This document shows, one piece after another, positions 25,932 to 35,967 of a stretch of 64,000 nt of DNA. Both the position numbers and the translations under genes were made by a program. The stretch is from the NCBI GenBank assembly GCA_900239685.1, contig OENT01000182.1:106231-170230 (forward strand). Direction: 5' to 3'. The DNA is from Rotaria macrura (taxonomy: Eukaryota > Rotifera > Eurotatoria > Philodinida > Philodinidae). The notes below the pieces were generated by a model. The model was given only the letters and a program-made list of their open reading frames with translations. It did not search any database and was not told the origin of the DNA. The number at the start of each line of letters is the position of its first letter. Position 1 is the first letter of the stretch.

Positions 25932-28379
25932 ATGCATATGGATGCATTATCAGTGGAAGAATTCTGTAAGAATTTTTTAAATGATATTATTAAAAAAATT
26001 GAATACTCTATTCTAGTCAATCAAGTTCATTTTCCCCCATCAAATATTATGAATAGCGATGGTTTGCTCAATTCACAGTATATGTTCGATATTGGTAAGA
26101 TGAAAGAAGACTTGATTCACTTGAATTACTATTAAAGAAATTTATCGATTGATTTAGATTTAAAGAGGTATCCGCCTGACAGCAATATATTTGATCAATA
26201 CATACCAGAAGGTTCCAATAAGAATATAAAACCTAATGACGACAATTTCGGATCAACTCAACAGTCTGCGGGTATGAAAAATCATTTTTTTCATATTTGA
26301 TTAAAATTTACTGAGTTTTGTTGCTTTGTTAAAATTTAGCTCACCAGACGCATACACAATTGAAATCGAACCCTATTCGTTTATCAGTATCAGTCGATGT
26401 TCCAAAACCAATGCATGTTCAAAATATATCATCGCCGATTAAGATCGTTCATGATCTTGAGCCGACATATAAACCACGATATAAAAGTGATTATTTTGCT
26501 CAGAATGGAAAGATTCGAAAGCCGCGATATGTATCTGATAATATTGGTAACCATTATATTACATTAGAAGTAATTAATATTAGCTTTTGTTTAAGCTACA
26601 AAAATGAACTGAAAAAAAAATATTTTTTTACTTCACAGATAGAACCCCGTATTCAAGGTTTCATTCGTGTCGATTGGGTAACTACTGAAAATAAAGATAA
26701 AATGCGATATTCTATGCCGTACAAGTTTCAAGAAAACAACGAACACCTGGAAGAATCTGATAAAAACCCAATTTATAAACCTATCAAGGCGGATAGTTCG
26801 GGGAAAATGAAGTGCGTATTTATCTATCTCTTGTTATATTACATTTTAATAGTTATTCAATATTATATAGGATGTATTTGGTTTTGATTAAAGCGAAACA
26901 AGATGAATTGAAATCACTTCAGCCTCTTCAGTTATTTTCAAATCTATCAGATGCAGCAGTTGACTCGCTTATCAAACGACACGATGTCTACAGTCCAAAA
27001 AAATTAATTGAACAGTATAAATTAAATGAATCTCAACTAGCATTCACATTCTGCTCCTTAACACCCGATGGGAAATGGGTGGATATGAATTGGAATACAA
27101 CGGTTTATTCATCAGTTCTTCAAGGTAAATAATCAGTGGGTTAGTCCTGATTCGTCCTCTTTTTAATTGCTCCAAACTCTGACCCAAACAAACGATTCTG
27201 AATTCGTTCCCAGTAAAAATGTTTTTTTAGCTGATTGACTCCGGATTCGTAACCACCCTATTTAACATTGAAATGCTCACTCTTCGCACTGTCTGTATGC
27301 ACAACTAGTGAAAATGAAAATTGGATTCATTTCTTTTGGTATAACCTGGTGGCCTATAAGAAAGATACATGTGATGAATAAGTATATACAGATGACTGAT
27401 CGATTTATTTTTACGATCCACATTTGTTAGTTGCAAAACATATTGAGATATGCTTAGCTTTACTTCAACAGAAAGGACAGTCAAGGTGTCAAACTACGTA
27501 TAATGGTTTTCAATATAATGTCAAACGTGAACAAAAAACAATAGTAGAATTTCGGTGTGGTTTACGAAATTGCAAGAGTACACTTTCTTTGTCTCGAGAT
27601 AATGCTGTGATTGCTCGTGAACCAGATGAAAGTATTTCATCTTGTTTATCTGATGGAAGTAAACTTATTATGGATCAAGCTCTCGAAAATATGAAAACAA
27701 AGAGCACGAGAAGAAACCACTACAATTCCCAAAATATATGCTCAAGAAATTATATTGGCCAGAGTCGCAACTCCAGGTACACAAACCGGTTTATATTTTT
27801 CTACACTAGGAAGTGTTGACTCCACGCATTGTTATCATCGATCCCTGAATTATCCTGTACTTCCAAAAAATGTACATTAGAAATTCATGATTCTTGAAAT
27901 CAAGCGGCAAGCAATATAATAGGGGACCAATTGAGAGTGGGGACGAACTTAGACAGGGGACAAAACTCGGTGGGAACGAATCCGGAAAAAAGAATTCAGG
28001 GGAAGAATTCGGAATCAATTAAGGAGGGACGTGTTGATGGGGGACGTAATAGGGAAACAATCAGGGGTATGCCTAATGAGTATGTTCCTATTCGATTATT
28101 TAAGTATTTCATAGTAACCTTTCGTTTACTTCTAATAGAAATACAACCAGTTATCTCAAAACAAACAAACATCACTTGCCCCTGTTGTTCACATCAGTTC
28201 AAAATAGAAATAGACGATATTGAAGATGAAACTTGTGCGAAACCTAAACGGAAAAGAGAATCAATAATGGATGAAAAAAAAACAAACGTATGATGTTTAT
28301 TTCCATATATGTGTGTATTATTTATTCATTCTCATCCATTATATTCTAGATAAAGAAAAAACAAACAAACAACCTGTAA
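25932..28379 (+). CDS. RHD6: Rel DNA-binding-domain protein with CPCCxHxF motif (353 aa); FLYWCH element in an intron
   Basis: Exons 25932-25965, 26017-26094, 26158-26271, 26340-26569, 26639-26811, 26871-27124, 28139-28287 and 28350-28379 join in frame to 353 codons. Exons 2 and 3 (78 and 114 nt) are phase 1 at both ends and encode an Asn/Asp-rich N-terminus. The Rel loop is TYKPRYKSDYF (about residue 118-128), then IRKPRYVSDNIGNHYITLE, the strand FIRVDWVTT, the SMPYKFQ and NPIYKPIK segments, MYLVLIKAKQD, and the closing strand YKLNESQLAFTFCSL. The exon after the large intron encodes ITCPCCSHQFKIEID, equivalent to the C-terminal motif of RHD5 and RHD7, then KPKRKRE, a candidate nuclear signal. 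The intron 27125-28138 (about 1 kb, against about 70 bp at the same place in RHD7) is filled by a decayed FLYWCH element. The last 10-codon exon is the least certain. Confidence 0.68.
27125..28138 (+). mobile_element. Decayed FLYWCH-type element filling an RHD6 intron
   Basis: The intron opens with CCTGATTCGTCC-like sequence and ends with repeated GGGGACGAA(C/T)T-type motifs. These are the same themes, in inverted orientation, as the terminal repeats of the element at 29126-30130. A coding remnant lies at about 27424-27770. Outer ends and target duplication cannot be fixed; the exact boundaries given are those of the intron. Confidence 0.55.
27424..27819 (+). pseudogene. FLYWCH zinc-finger protein remnant, frameshifted
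   Basis: The protein includes YNGFQYNVKREQKTIVEF, RCGLRNCKSTLSLS and the acidic helix region DQALENMKTK. It parallels the FLYWCH-type protein at 29383-29721 (GHQYTKKR, EWRCRDRKCLSTLSL, MEEVVSRMKQRAREE). The Cys pair is present, but the C-terminal His/Cys ligands seen in the other copy as VHTC read as ISSC here. After MKTK the resemblance continues only in another frame (AREETT...KIY.QE), which indicates a one-base frameshift. FLYWCH fingers are DNA-binding modules common in Mutator-like transposon proteins. No ATG precedes the conserved part, so this is read as a pseudogene. Confidence 0.6.
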
Positions 28380-29117
28380 AAATTATTTCATCTAGTTAAC
28401 TACAATCCAGTATCCATGGCCAGTTGAACTCTTTCTTCGCACCAGATTTAGATAAAACTATTTTACTCAATATATTTCTTTACTTTATTTCTTTTGATCT
28501 GTGATAAACGTTTGAAATATTATTGTACTCGAAAAATAAAAATTTTCTCCATAATTAATCTCGAAAATTGTTTGAATAAATCGTATTAGCTTATCGTAAG
28601 ATTTGATATGATTGCAACAGAGTACGATGCTTTGTTAATCATAGCTTGAACTATTCGAAATTCTTGTATTTATAATGATTAAATTCTAATTAGGATGAAT
28701 GATACTTCATAAACGTTGTGCCTGTCATTGTATCATTTTTTCTACACGTGTTATATTTTACGCACGAGTACTATCTTATGTATGTTTCATGATTGGATAT
28801 AGGATAGCTTGCCATATATAGTTCAGAAGAAACTGATCTGAAAACTTGACTTTATCTATCAATCGATATTTGTACTCGGATACGTATTGATGAACGATAA
28901 CGAGAATAGGAGTACTCCCATTTGTACAACAACGATAATAGTAGGTAAAAATCAATTTCAACAGTCTTGAATGTTGTGATGTAAAAGAATTGATTGCATA
29001 GAGTGTGATTCATGATTATTCACTTTCAATTGAATGACTCGAAATCTTGTTACTTCATACTAACTCATCGATAGTTATCAGTTATCGATGTCAAATAATA
29101 ACCTATTATAGTTGGAA
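28380..29117. other. Spacer downstream of RHD6
   Basis: About 740 bp, AT-rich, containing AATAAA near 28534. No gene or repeat was recognised. Confidence 0.35.
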
Positions 29118-29125
29118 TTCTACCA
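29118..29125. repeat. Left 8-bp target-site duplication
   Basis: TTCTACCA directly abuts the left end of the FLYWCH element and is repeated exactly at 30131-30138 at its right end. Confidence 0.7.
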
Positions 29126-30130
29126 GGTTTACTCTCGATTCGTCCCTAATTGGTCAATTAGAAGATTCCCCTCGAAAATACTTTTCTCAACTCGTCCCTT
29201 ACATAAATAAATCGTTCTTAATTGATTCTCAATTCGTCCCTTCTTTCCTAATTAGTTTGCAATGAAGTAGTAATGCTTTTATATCATAGAACTTTATCCN
29301 CAATTGAAAATCGCTTAATTGGTTTTTCTTGTGTTCTTGATGCAGTAGAGCAAGTTTAATATCAATATGATCATGAATCTGCTTACGTCTTCGTAGTTGA
29401 ACTTGAATTTTCAAGTCTTGTCTTTACTACTTCTTGAGAATATATTTTTGTAACTGATGTAGTTTCTTCTCGTGCACGTTGCTTCATACGGCTAACAACT
29501 TCTTCCATGAGAATTGTTGCATCAGAAACTGGTGTGCATGTGTGAACGCTTGGTTCTCGAAGAATAGTTGTACCAGATGTGCAGAGAGACAATGTACTTA
29601 GACATTTCCGATCACGGCATCGCCATTCTTGTGATGACTTATGTATCCTCTTTTTAGTATATTGATGTCCGTCATAATTGCAAACATTTCCACCACGCTC
29701 AGATAATGTGAATTGAAGCATAACCAGCCAAATACAATAGGATCGATAGATTACAATTTTATGTTGCTAAAAATTCGGCTTATATACACCGAGAAAATGA
29801 AACTAGCGTACTGCTGACTCATTGTTCGTGAATACAATGATCCTTCCAGAATAGTATGATCATTATGAAGCGAACAAAATGTTCGTGTGAGGTAGCACCC
29901 GATACGCATAAAAATTATATAATTAATATAACCAATGAAAAACGAAAGAAAAAGATCATACGATTAGTATGATATAAAAGCATTACTACTTCATTGCAAA
30001 CTAATTAGGAAAGAACGGACGAATTGAGAATCAATTAAGAACGATTTATTTATGTAAGGGACGAGTTGAGAAAAGTATTTTCGAGGGGAATCTTCTAATT
30101 GACCAATTAGGGACGAATCGAGAGGATCCC
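29126..30130 (-). mobile_element. Non-autonomous DNA transposon carrying a FLYWCH gene (about 1.0 kb)
   Basis: The ends are long inverted repeats: about 29126-29293 pairs with about 29965-30130 almost base for base. Shared blocks include CTCTCGATTCGTCCCTAATT, GAAGATTCCCCTCGAAAATA and TTTGCAATGAAGTAGTAATG. The element is flanked by exact 8-bp duplications (TTCTACCA), a length typical of hAT, P or Mutator-related cut-and-paste insertions. The only coding capacity is a short FLYWCH protein on the minus strand; there is no transposase. The low divergence between arms and the intact flanking duplication suggest a fairly recent insertion. One ambiguous base (N at 29300) sits near the left inverted repeat. 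Confidence 0.75.
29383..29721 (-). CDS. FLYWCH-type zinc-finger protein in DNA element (112 aa)
   Basis: The frame starts at an ATG at 29721 and runs 112 codons. It contains the order typical of a FLYWCH finger: an N-terminal aromatic strand (NYDGHQYTKKR), Trp-Arg-Cys with a second Cys four residues later (EWRCRDRKC), STLSLC, and His-x-Cys further on (PSVHTCTP) in the place of the usual His-x-His. A helical MEEVVSRMKQRAREE follows. FLYWCH domains bind DNA and commonly accompany Mutator-like transposases, but here the domain is the only gene in the element. A GT-containing stretch just before the stop (GTAAGC) could be a splice donor that extends the protein; no downstream exon could be identified. 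Confidence 0.6.
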   Translation of the reverse strand: MLQFTLSERGGNVCNYDGHQYTKKRIHKSSQEWRCRDRKCLSTLSLCTSGTTILREPSVHTCTPVSDATILMEEVVSRMKQRAREETTSVTKIYSQEVVKTRLENSSSTTKT

Positions 30131-30138
30131 TTCTACCA
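30131..30138. repeat. Right 8-bp target-site duplication
   Basis: TTCTACCA, identical to 29118-29125, immediately after the right inverted repeat of the FLYWCH element. Confidence 0.7.
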
Positions 30139-33100
30139 TGTTTTCTCTATTCTCTTGCATAATAAACATTTGCATTTTCACATTTGACATTCAGCAAAAC
30201 TTAACAAAGAATAACAAGGTTATTTGTATCTCTTTCTCTGCTAGTGTGCATGATTCAATGTTCTTTTTTTCAAGACTATATTCTTACTGACGAATATTCT
30301 TATTCATATTTAATTTTGTATTTCATTGATGTTTCTCATGTGGAAGATGAAAATGACATTCAAACGAACATTGGTGAAATGTAGACGAACATAAAACTTT
30401 TCTAGAAGTTGTAGATGAAATATTTTATTTTTATGTCCCTCTTTATCAACTTTTTTTCGGCTCCACACGCAGCTCTGAATCTTAAATAACCATGTATAAA
30501 ATAGCTTTATGAAAAAAGGAAACAATAGACAGTCTAAAAGGTCGACTATCTAACTTTATCCATTGACTTCGTATATCTCTTTGAGTATGCCTACTTCATC
30601 GGTCTATTCACTGTGTGCTATAGAACGACGCAAAAAATTCGGATATTTATTTTACTTTATTATTTCGTGAACACTAGCAATGGCAGTTTCGTTATTTTTG
30701 TGTAATAAAGAATGAAAGGAGTAAACCGATAGAAACTGATGCAAACAAAAATGCACGTGCTTTTGCCATACTGTCTAAAATAAGCATCTAGTTTGTTTCG
30801 AACGATTTTGTAACTTGTGAAGACACTACTCATACATAGTAAATACCAATATGAGTATTCTTGAACTTAAGTTTTGTACCGGCACGTATTTCTATTTCTA
30901 GTCATGACATTACAGCTGCCACGTAGTATTTTTATGGTCAATAATGTGTCTTAACTGGTTTCATTTCGTAATTTATCATGAAACTTTCGAAATAAAAGTA
31001 ACTTATAAGGATACTGTTCTTTCAATAGACGTAAAAAAGAAATTCCGAACAATCTTATATTGACTTCATTTATCTTAACAGGAATAAAAATTAATTTCGA
31101 ATATGCGATTCTTTTCAAAGTTATCGATATCGATTTTGTCGGTATGATATTTAACATATGGAACGTTTGAAAAAATATTCCCTTGAACAAGGAATAGTTC
31201 ATCAAGCTCACTAAAGGCAATGTTCTATTCTGATTTGTTTCGATATGCTATGCATCATTTAGTCTATAATCATTCTATCAACTATGATTGTTATGTTGAA
31301 TGGGGTCTAAAGTCGATAGATGTTTTTCGTTTAATGTCACGCATGCTAATTTGGAAATTTATTTTGATGCTCCTATGTATTGAATACCGTTGTACCGATG
31401 AATACAGACAGTGTAAGAAAAGAATAACAATAATATTGAAACTGAAGAAATTCATTATCGTAGGATGAATGTATGAAAAAAAATCATATTTTATGATTCA
31501 TAACACAGATTATTTTTGTTTTGATATTGCGTTTACATCGGAAAAATCAAGCATAAATCTGAGTTTAAAGAGAAGGAAATCAACAAGATGATAACAACAT
31601 AAACCATTATTTTTGAATGCTTGTGTATGGCTGATGTATGATTTCATGTTGGTAAGAGAATGATAAGAAACGTAGAGATTCGAAATGTAAATCTTTTAGG
31701 TTAGTTACCATGCCAACAATTACTATTGAATTGAATACACATCCAAATATATGACATATTATTAGATGCCTAATACTGTTACTAGGGAAAAAATATGTTT
31801 TATAACACTGGTCTGTCAGATACAGAACAACTGATTCGATCATCTGTTGTAGGAATGGCAAGTGGGCTTCATTGAATACTATTGATTATTGATGAGAAAC
31901 TTTCATGGATTGGATCGTATCCGTGTGAATGAGTTTCATAGATCATTTTCGACGTTTCCGAATCTTACTAGCTCATTAATAGTCCTAGGTTCACTTCTTT
32001 TTCTTCGAAAAAAGTATTGCCCATCGGTTGAACCGTTAGATAGTCTATATTTGTAAGAAATTAATTACAAAAATGTTTGTTCAACGTAAATTTTGTCAAT
32101 ACACGATGTGCATAGCTAATCAACTTCTTGATATTTGCTATTCGATCTAATGATTGAACTACTGCCAGATATAAAACGTCTCATTTCTTTCTCCAGTTTA
32201 TCTCGTTCAAAAATAAATGACTTTCACTGATTGCATTTCTTTTCTATTAGTGTTAAAAAAAAGCTAGATTTTTGAAATAAAAATCGTTAATTACTATCAC
32301 TGAAATGTTTTGTGACATTTAACGAAATATGATTTGTGACAATCATGAAGCTGTCACTTTTAGAAAAATGAATTGAAACTTATGATATTGCGCTTTGCAA
32401 ATTATTCACCTGACTGGTATCTCGGCTATTATATTCAAATCTATTCAAGCTTGAATACTCCAGAGGCCTAACACTATTATTGGGACATTTTTCAGAATAT
32501 TTTCATTCGTTTTATATCTGATTTTTTTTCGCTTCAGTGACCAATCACCACGTTAACAAGGGGTACATCAAAATATTTTGATTTGATCATCCATGCAGTC
32601 AAAAACCCTTATTTTTGATGATTTATTGCAATTTTCATTGAAACTAAGATTAATCGTTAGTTTCAACGAAAATATGGTTCTCTATTCGCGATAGATCGAT
32701 GTTTTGAATAGGTAAACACATCGTGATTAGTCGCTAAATTTGTGCGTGAAGCAGATATATGGTTATAAATTGTCGATTATTTTGGTATTGATGATTCATC
32801 GAAAATAATAAAACTCATGTTGTTCGAATCGCTAATTTTGATGATTGATCAAGGTAATTTGAAAAATCAGTTGCTAATCGTGACTGATCAGCTATCGTTT
32901 TTTAACATTCCGAAAAGTCTCGAATAATCGATTAGATTAGACAGTCGCAAGAAAATCCGCGATTTTTGAGCGATTGCGATCACATGGGCAGTATTTTCAT
33001 GTGAGATTATACTTTTCAAAAAGAAAACAACAGAAATTGCTCGACATAAGAGACAATGCATGAAAAGAACCGAAACCTACGTTGCGTTTTGTTCAATTTT

Positions 33101-33849
33101 ATCTTGCTTTAAAGTTTATAATCACAACATCAAAAACCAAGAGACTCTGCTCCAACATCAGTATAAAACAACAAAGTATTTTTCTCTGATAATGTGTGTA
33201 ATAGGAAAAAAAACGAGATCAAAATCTATTCGTTTCTCTGTTTACATGAATAAAAACATGTGTGACAAAACATGCTCAATGATATTTAATGAATAAGTTG
33301 CTATGGCTGCCTTGAAAATTTTTTCTGAGCTGCTTGAGATTCACGAGAGAAATCTGTTTTTCATTCCATGAAAGTTTTACAAAGATGACTAATAATTTGA
33401 TTTCATAACATATAGAAAGATCAGATCTGTCGAACATGCGTAAAATCCCATTTTTCTTATAGCGATATGCTATCGAAAACTGGCAGTCTAAGTAAATGTA
33501 CGTGAGCAATCAAATCTTCAAATAGAAAGCTTCAAAACAACTAAATCATACTGACTAACTCAGGAACTGAATACTAATTCATACTAGAACAATAAATGAT
33601 CGACTGAAAAATAGAATGGGTAATTCATGTTTGAATTCAGAGGTAATATCTGAGTGTACGATAATGATTACGGATTGCTACTCAATATCATAGACACAAT
33701 CATGCTTAATGCATCGGCTGCTCCTAAAAAAGGTTTTATTATTTCAACACCTAATTATTTTTAATCTAGTTTGTAGAAAATCAGAAACCGTAGATTTAAA
33801 ATTCATTATCTGAAAAATATATATTATTCGCTGACGGAAGTCGATAACT
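30139..33849. other. Gene-poor stretch
   Basis: About 3.7 kb of AT-rich sequence. The short frames on both strands lack motifs. A hairpin with an about 16-bp imperfect stem lies at about 32632-32674 (TTTTCATTGAAACTAA pairing with TTAGTTTCAACGAAAA). No gene was recognised. Confidence 0.4.
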
Positions 33850-34860
33850 TGGTAATTCTGTGAAACTCACATATGTTTTCGAAGAAAATAGTTAGTAATG
33901 GTGTAAGAGCGAGGTTTTTGGTGCTCCCCATCCCTTCTTATTCACGGTAACAGACGTCTCCCTCCCCCCGCCTTTGACGGCATAATCGTCAGTAATTTTA
34001 TCTTGGTGTTTGTTGTGTACAAGTATTCGTTTGTTTCTATTTCGAGTTTCCTTCTTTTGTTTTTGCGCCCAATATTGTCGATTCAATAAGTGATATTCGC
34101 TTTTTTTTCTTCTTATACTACTCTATCTACTTTTTACCCCTCTCTTCATTGAGATATGCCGATCTTCATTCTTTGAGTACCTTTCGCTCGTCCTTGGAGC
34201 ATATCTACTTCAGCTTCAACTATTTTCTTCTTCTCTCGTAATTCTTGCTAGGTGCTTGTCTGCTAGATCTTGTTCTTATTATTTTTCTCTTCAATCGAAT
34301 ATAAATTTGGATCTTCATCCATATTCAATTCTAATTCATCTTATTAACGCTAAACGACGATTAAGATGCGCTTTCTAGTCTAATTGGTGAGGGTAACTGT
34401 CTGGATAGCATGAGGTGTGGGTTCGATTCCCGTGAAGGTCACTTTTTCATCGTTCTACCACATAAATCAGTGACGCTGCTTGTCTCTTTCGTTGTACACA
34501 TGTGTAGAGCTAACATCTCCTCCCCCACACAGACCGAGAAACTAGTCTATTACTCCATTACAGACATAACATGTAGCATTATGTTATCGTAACATATCAC
34601 AGCTTTATTTACTGTTTATTTCAATCATAGTGATACGGAAAATGTTAAATTAAGAAAAATGACTAGAATAAAATTAAAAACAACGAGCGAATAGCAACTA
34701 TGAAAATGAAAAACTTGGGCGGCCATCAGAAAAATATGACACAAAAAATTTTGTGACATTGCAATTTCCGTATTTTTCGATTAGTATTATGAAGCTATAG
34801 ATAAGTCAGTTCCACCTGTTAGGCCCGAAGGGGCTGCGCTAGCACGTTTTTTGAGGAATA
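33850..34860. repeat. Dispersed repeat, copy 2, with inserted tRNA-like sequence
   Basis: Both flanks resemble the copy at 23290-23870: the opening CTCACATATGTTTTCGAAGA block and, from about 34530, the CTCCATTACAGACATAAC, GCGAATAGCAACTATGAAAA and GGGGCTGCGC blocks. The middle (about 33960-34520) is not shared with copy 1, and it contains a pyrimidine-rich stretch and the tRNA-like sequence. This is probably a degraded mobile element with an insertion or a longer original form. Confidence 0.5.
34369..34441 (+). tRNA. tRNA-like sequence or pseudogene (SINE-head candidate)
   Basis: An A-box-like TAGTCTAATTGG and a perfect B-box GGTTCGATTCC are spaced as in a tRNA. A T-arm (GTGGG/CCCGT with G-T pairs) and a partly paired acceptor stem can be drawn. 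The D-stem and anticodon stem pair poorly, so no anticodon is assigned. It sits in a dispersed repeat. A tRNA pseudogene or tRNA-derived element is more likely than a working tRNA. Confidence 0.35.
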
Positions 34861-35967
34861 TCAGCGCTTTTAAGGAGGAACTTCGGTAACATATTGATGC
34901 TAAGTGCATATCTGTTTATCTTCAATATGAATCATACTGAATGAAAACTATGATCATCGTTGGTGCATAGCGCTATTTGAAACACTGCTTATCTCTAGAC
35001 TGCGGACGCATGCAGAGTTATTGAAACATGAAATACGATCTTCTTTTCTTATTCACAAGAGCTGATTTTGACTCTTGCCCTTCTTGAATCTATCAACGAA
35101 ATTCCCTAGACTTCAAGCATCAAATGAAGTTAATTTAAGAAAACAATCTTAAACGTAGTTCTTTCACCAAGACATATAAACAATGTTTTGTCATAAATGT
35201 GGAAGAAAAACGATATCGTCTTTACTCACTATAGATACTGAACTGTTGGAATAAATCGTTTGTGGAATATATATTGCACTTCAAGTCGCGAAAAGCGCAC
35301 TCAAAAGAATTGTACTTGAATTTCTAAAGTAATAGTATATGTATGAAGATATTCCAAAATGATAATATTATTGAAAATCACTTGCTCGAAGGCATTTTTT
35401 TGTTTATTTTTAACCAAGCATCGCTAAGACGTATGAGTCATTCATTTCTTCGTCCTCTTGTTTTCCTAGTTTCCACTGAAAAAATATTGTTCGTATCAAG
35501 ATAAATCAATTGATTTCCAGTTACAATATTGCAACAAGACTTTCTAAGTCATAATGTACATCTCGTCTCTCATTAGATTTCTTTTTATCACACCACGAAT
35601 TCAGTGGTCTGTCATTCATATCAATAACATCATATTTTTTCTTTCGAAAAACTCCGAGTCATGATGTTATTTTTTCTACTCATTTTTTACCGTTCTCTTC
35701 TTCCTTTTGAAGTAATACGCGAGGAAAAAACCCAAGCTCTTTCTTACTCTTCATATAAATCAATGAAGAAAATAAGAACTAATTGTAAAAACCCTAACGA
35801 CCAAGCTGAATTAAATAGTCAATCTATAATTTTCATGTGCAAGTTCTAGTTCAAATATTCAAAAACATTTCAAGCAAGACTTCACAACAAGACGTCAGTT
35901 TTAACTTAATTACCAGCGTAAAGGAAAGAAAAACTAAGAATATTCCTCTTTAGTAATTACTTGATAC
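34861..35967. other. Spacer before RHD7
   Basis: About 1.1 kb, AT-rich, with no recognised gene or repeat. A short frame at 35661-35849 starts with a hydrophobic segment but has no other support. Confidence 0.35.

Noticed and set aside
27806-28293. Frames on both strands through the GGGGACGAA repeats
   Set aside because: They read across transposon end repeats and an intron. Only 28139-28287 is used, as an RHD6 exon, in continuity with the Rel domain.
34369-34441. A functional tRNA gene
   Set aside because: The A and B boxes are good, but the D and anticodon stems do not pair properly and the sequence sits in a dispersed repeat; it is listed only as tRNA-like.
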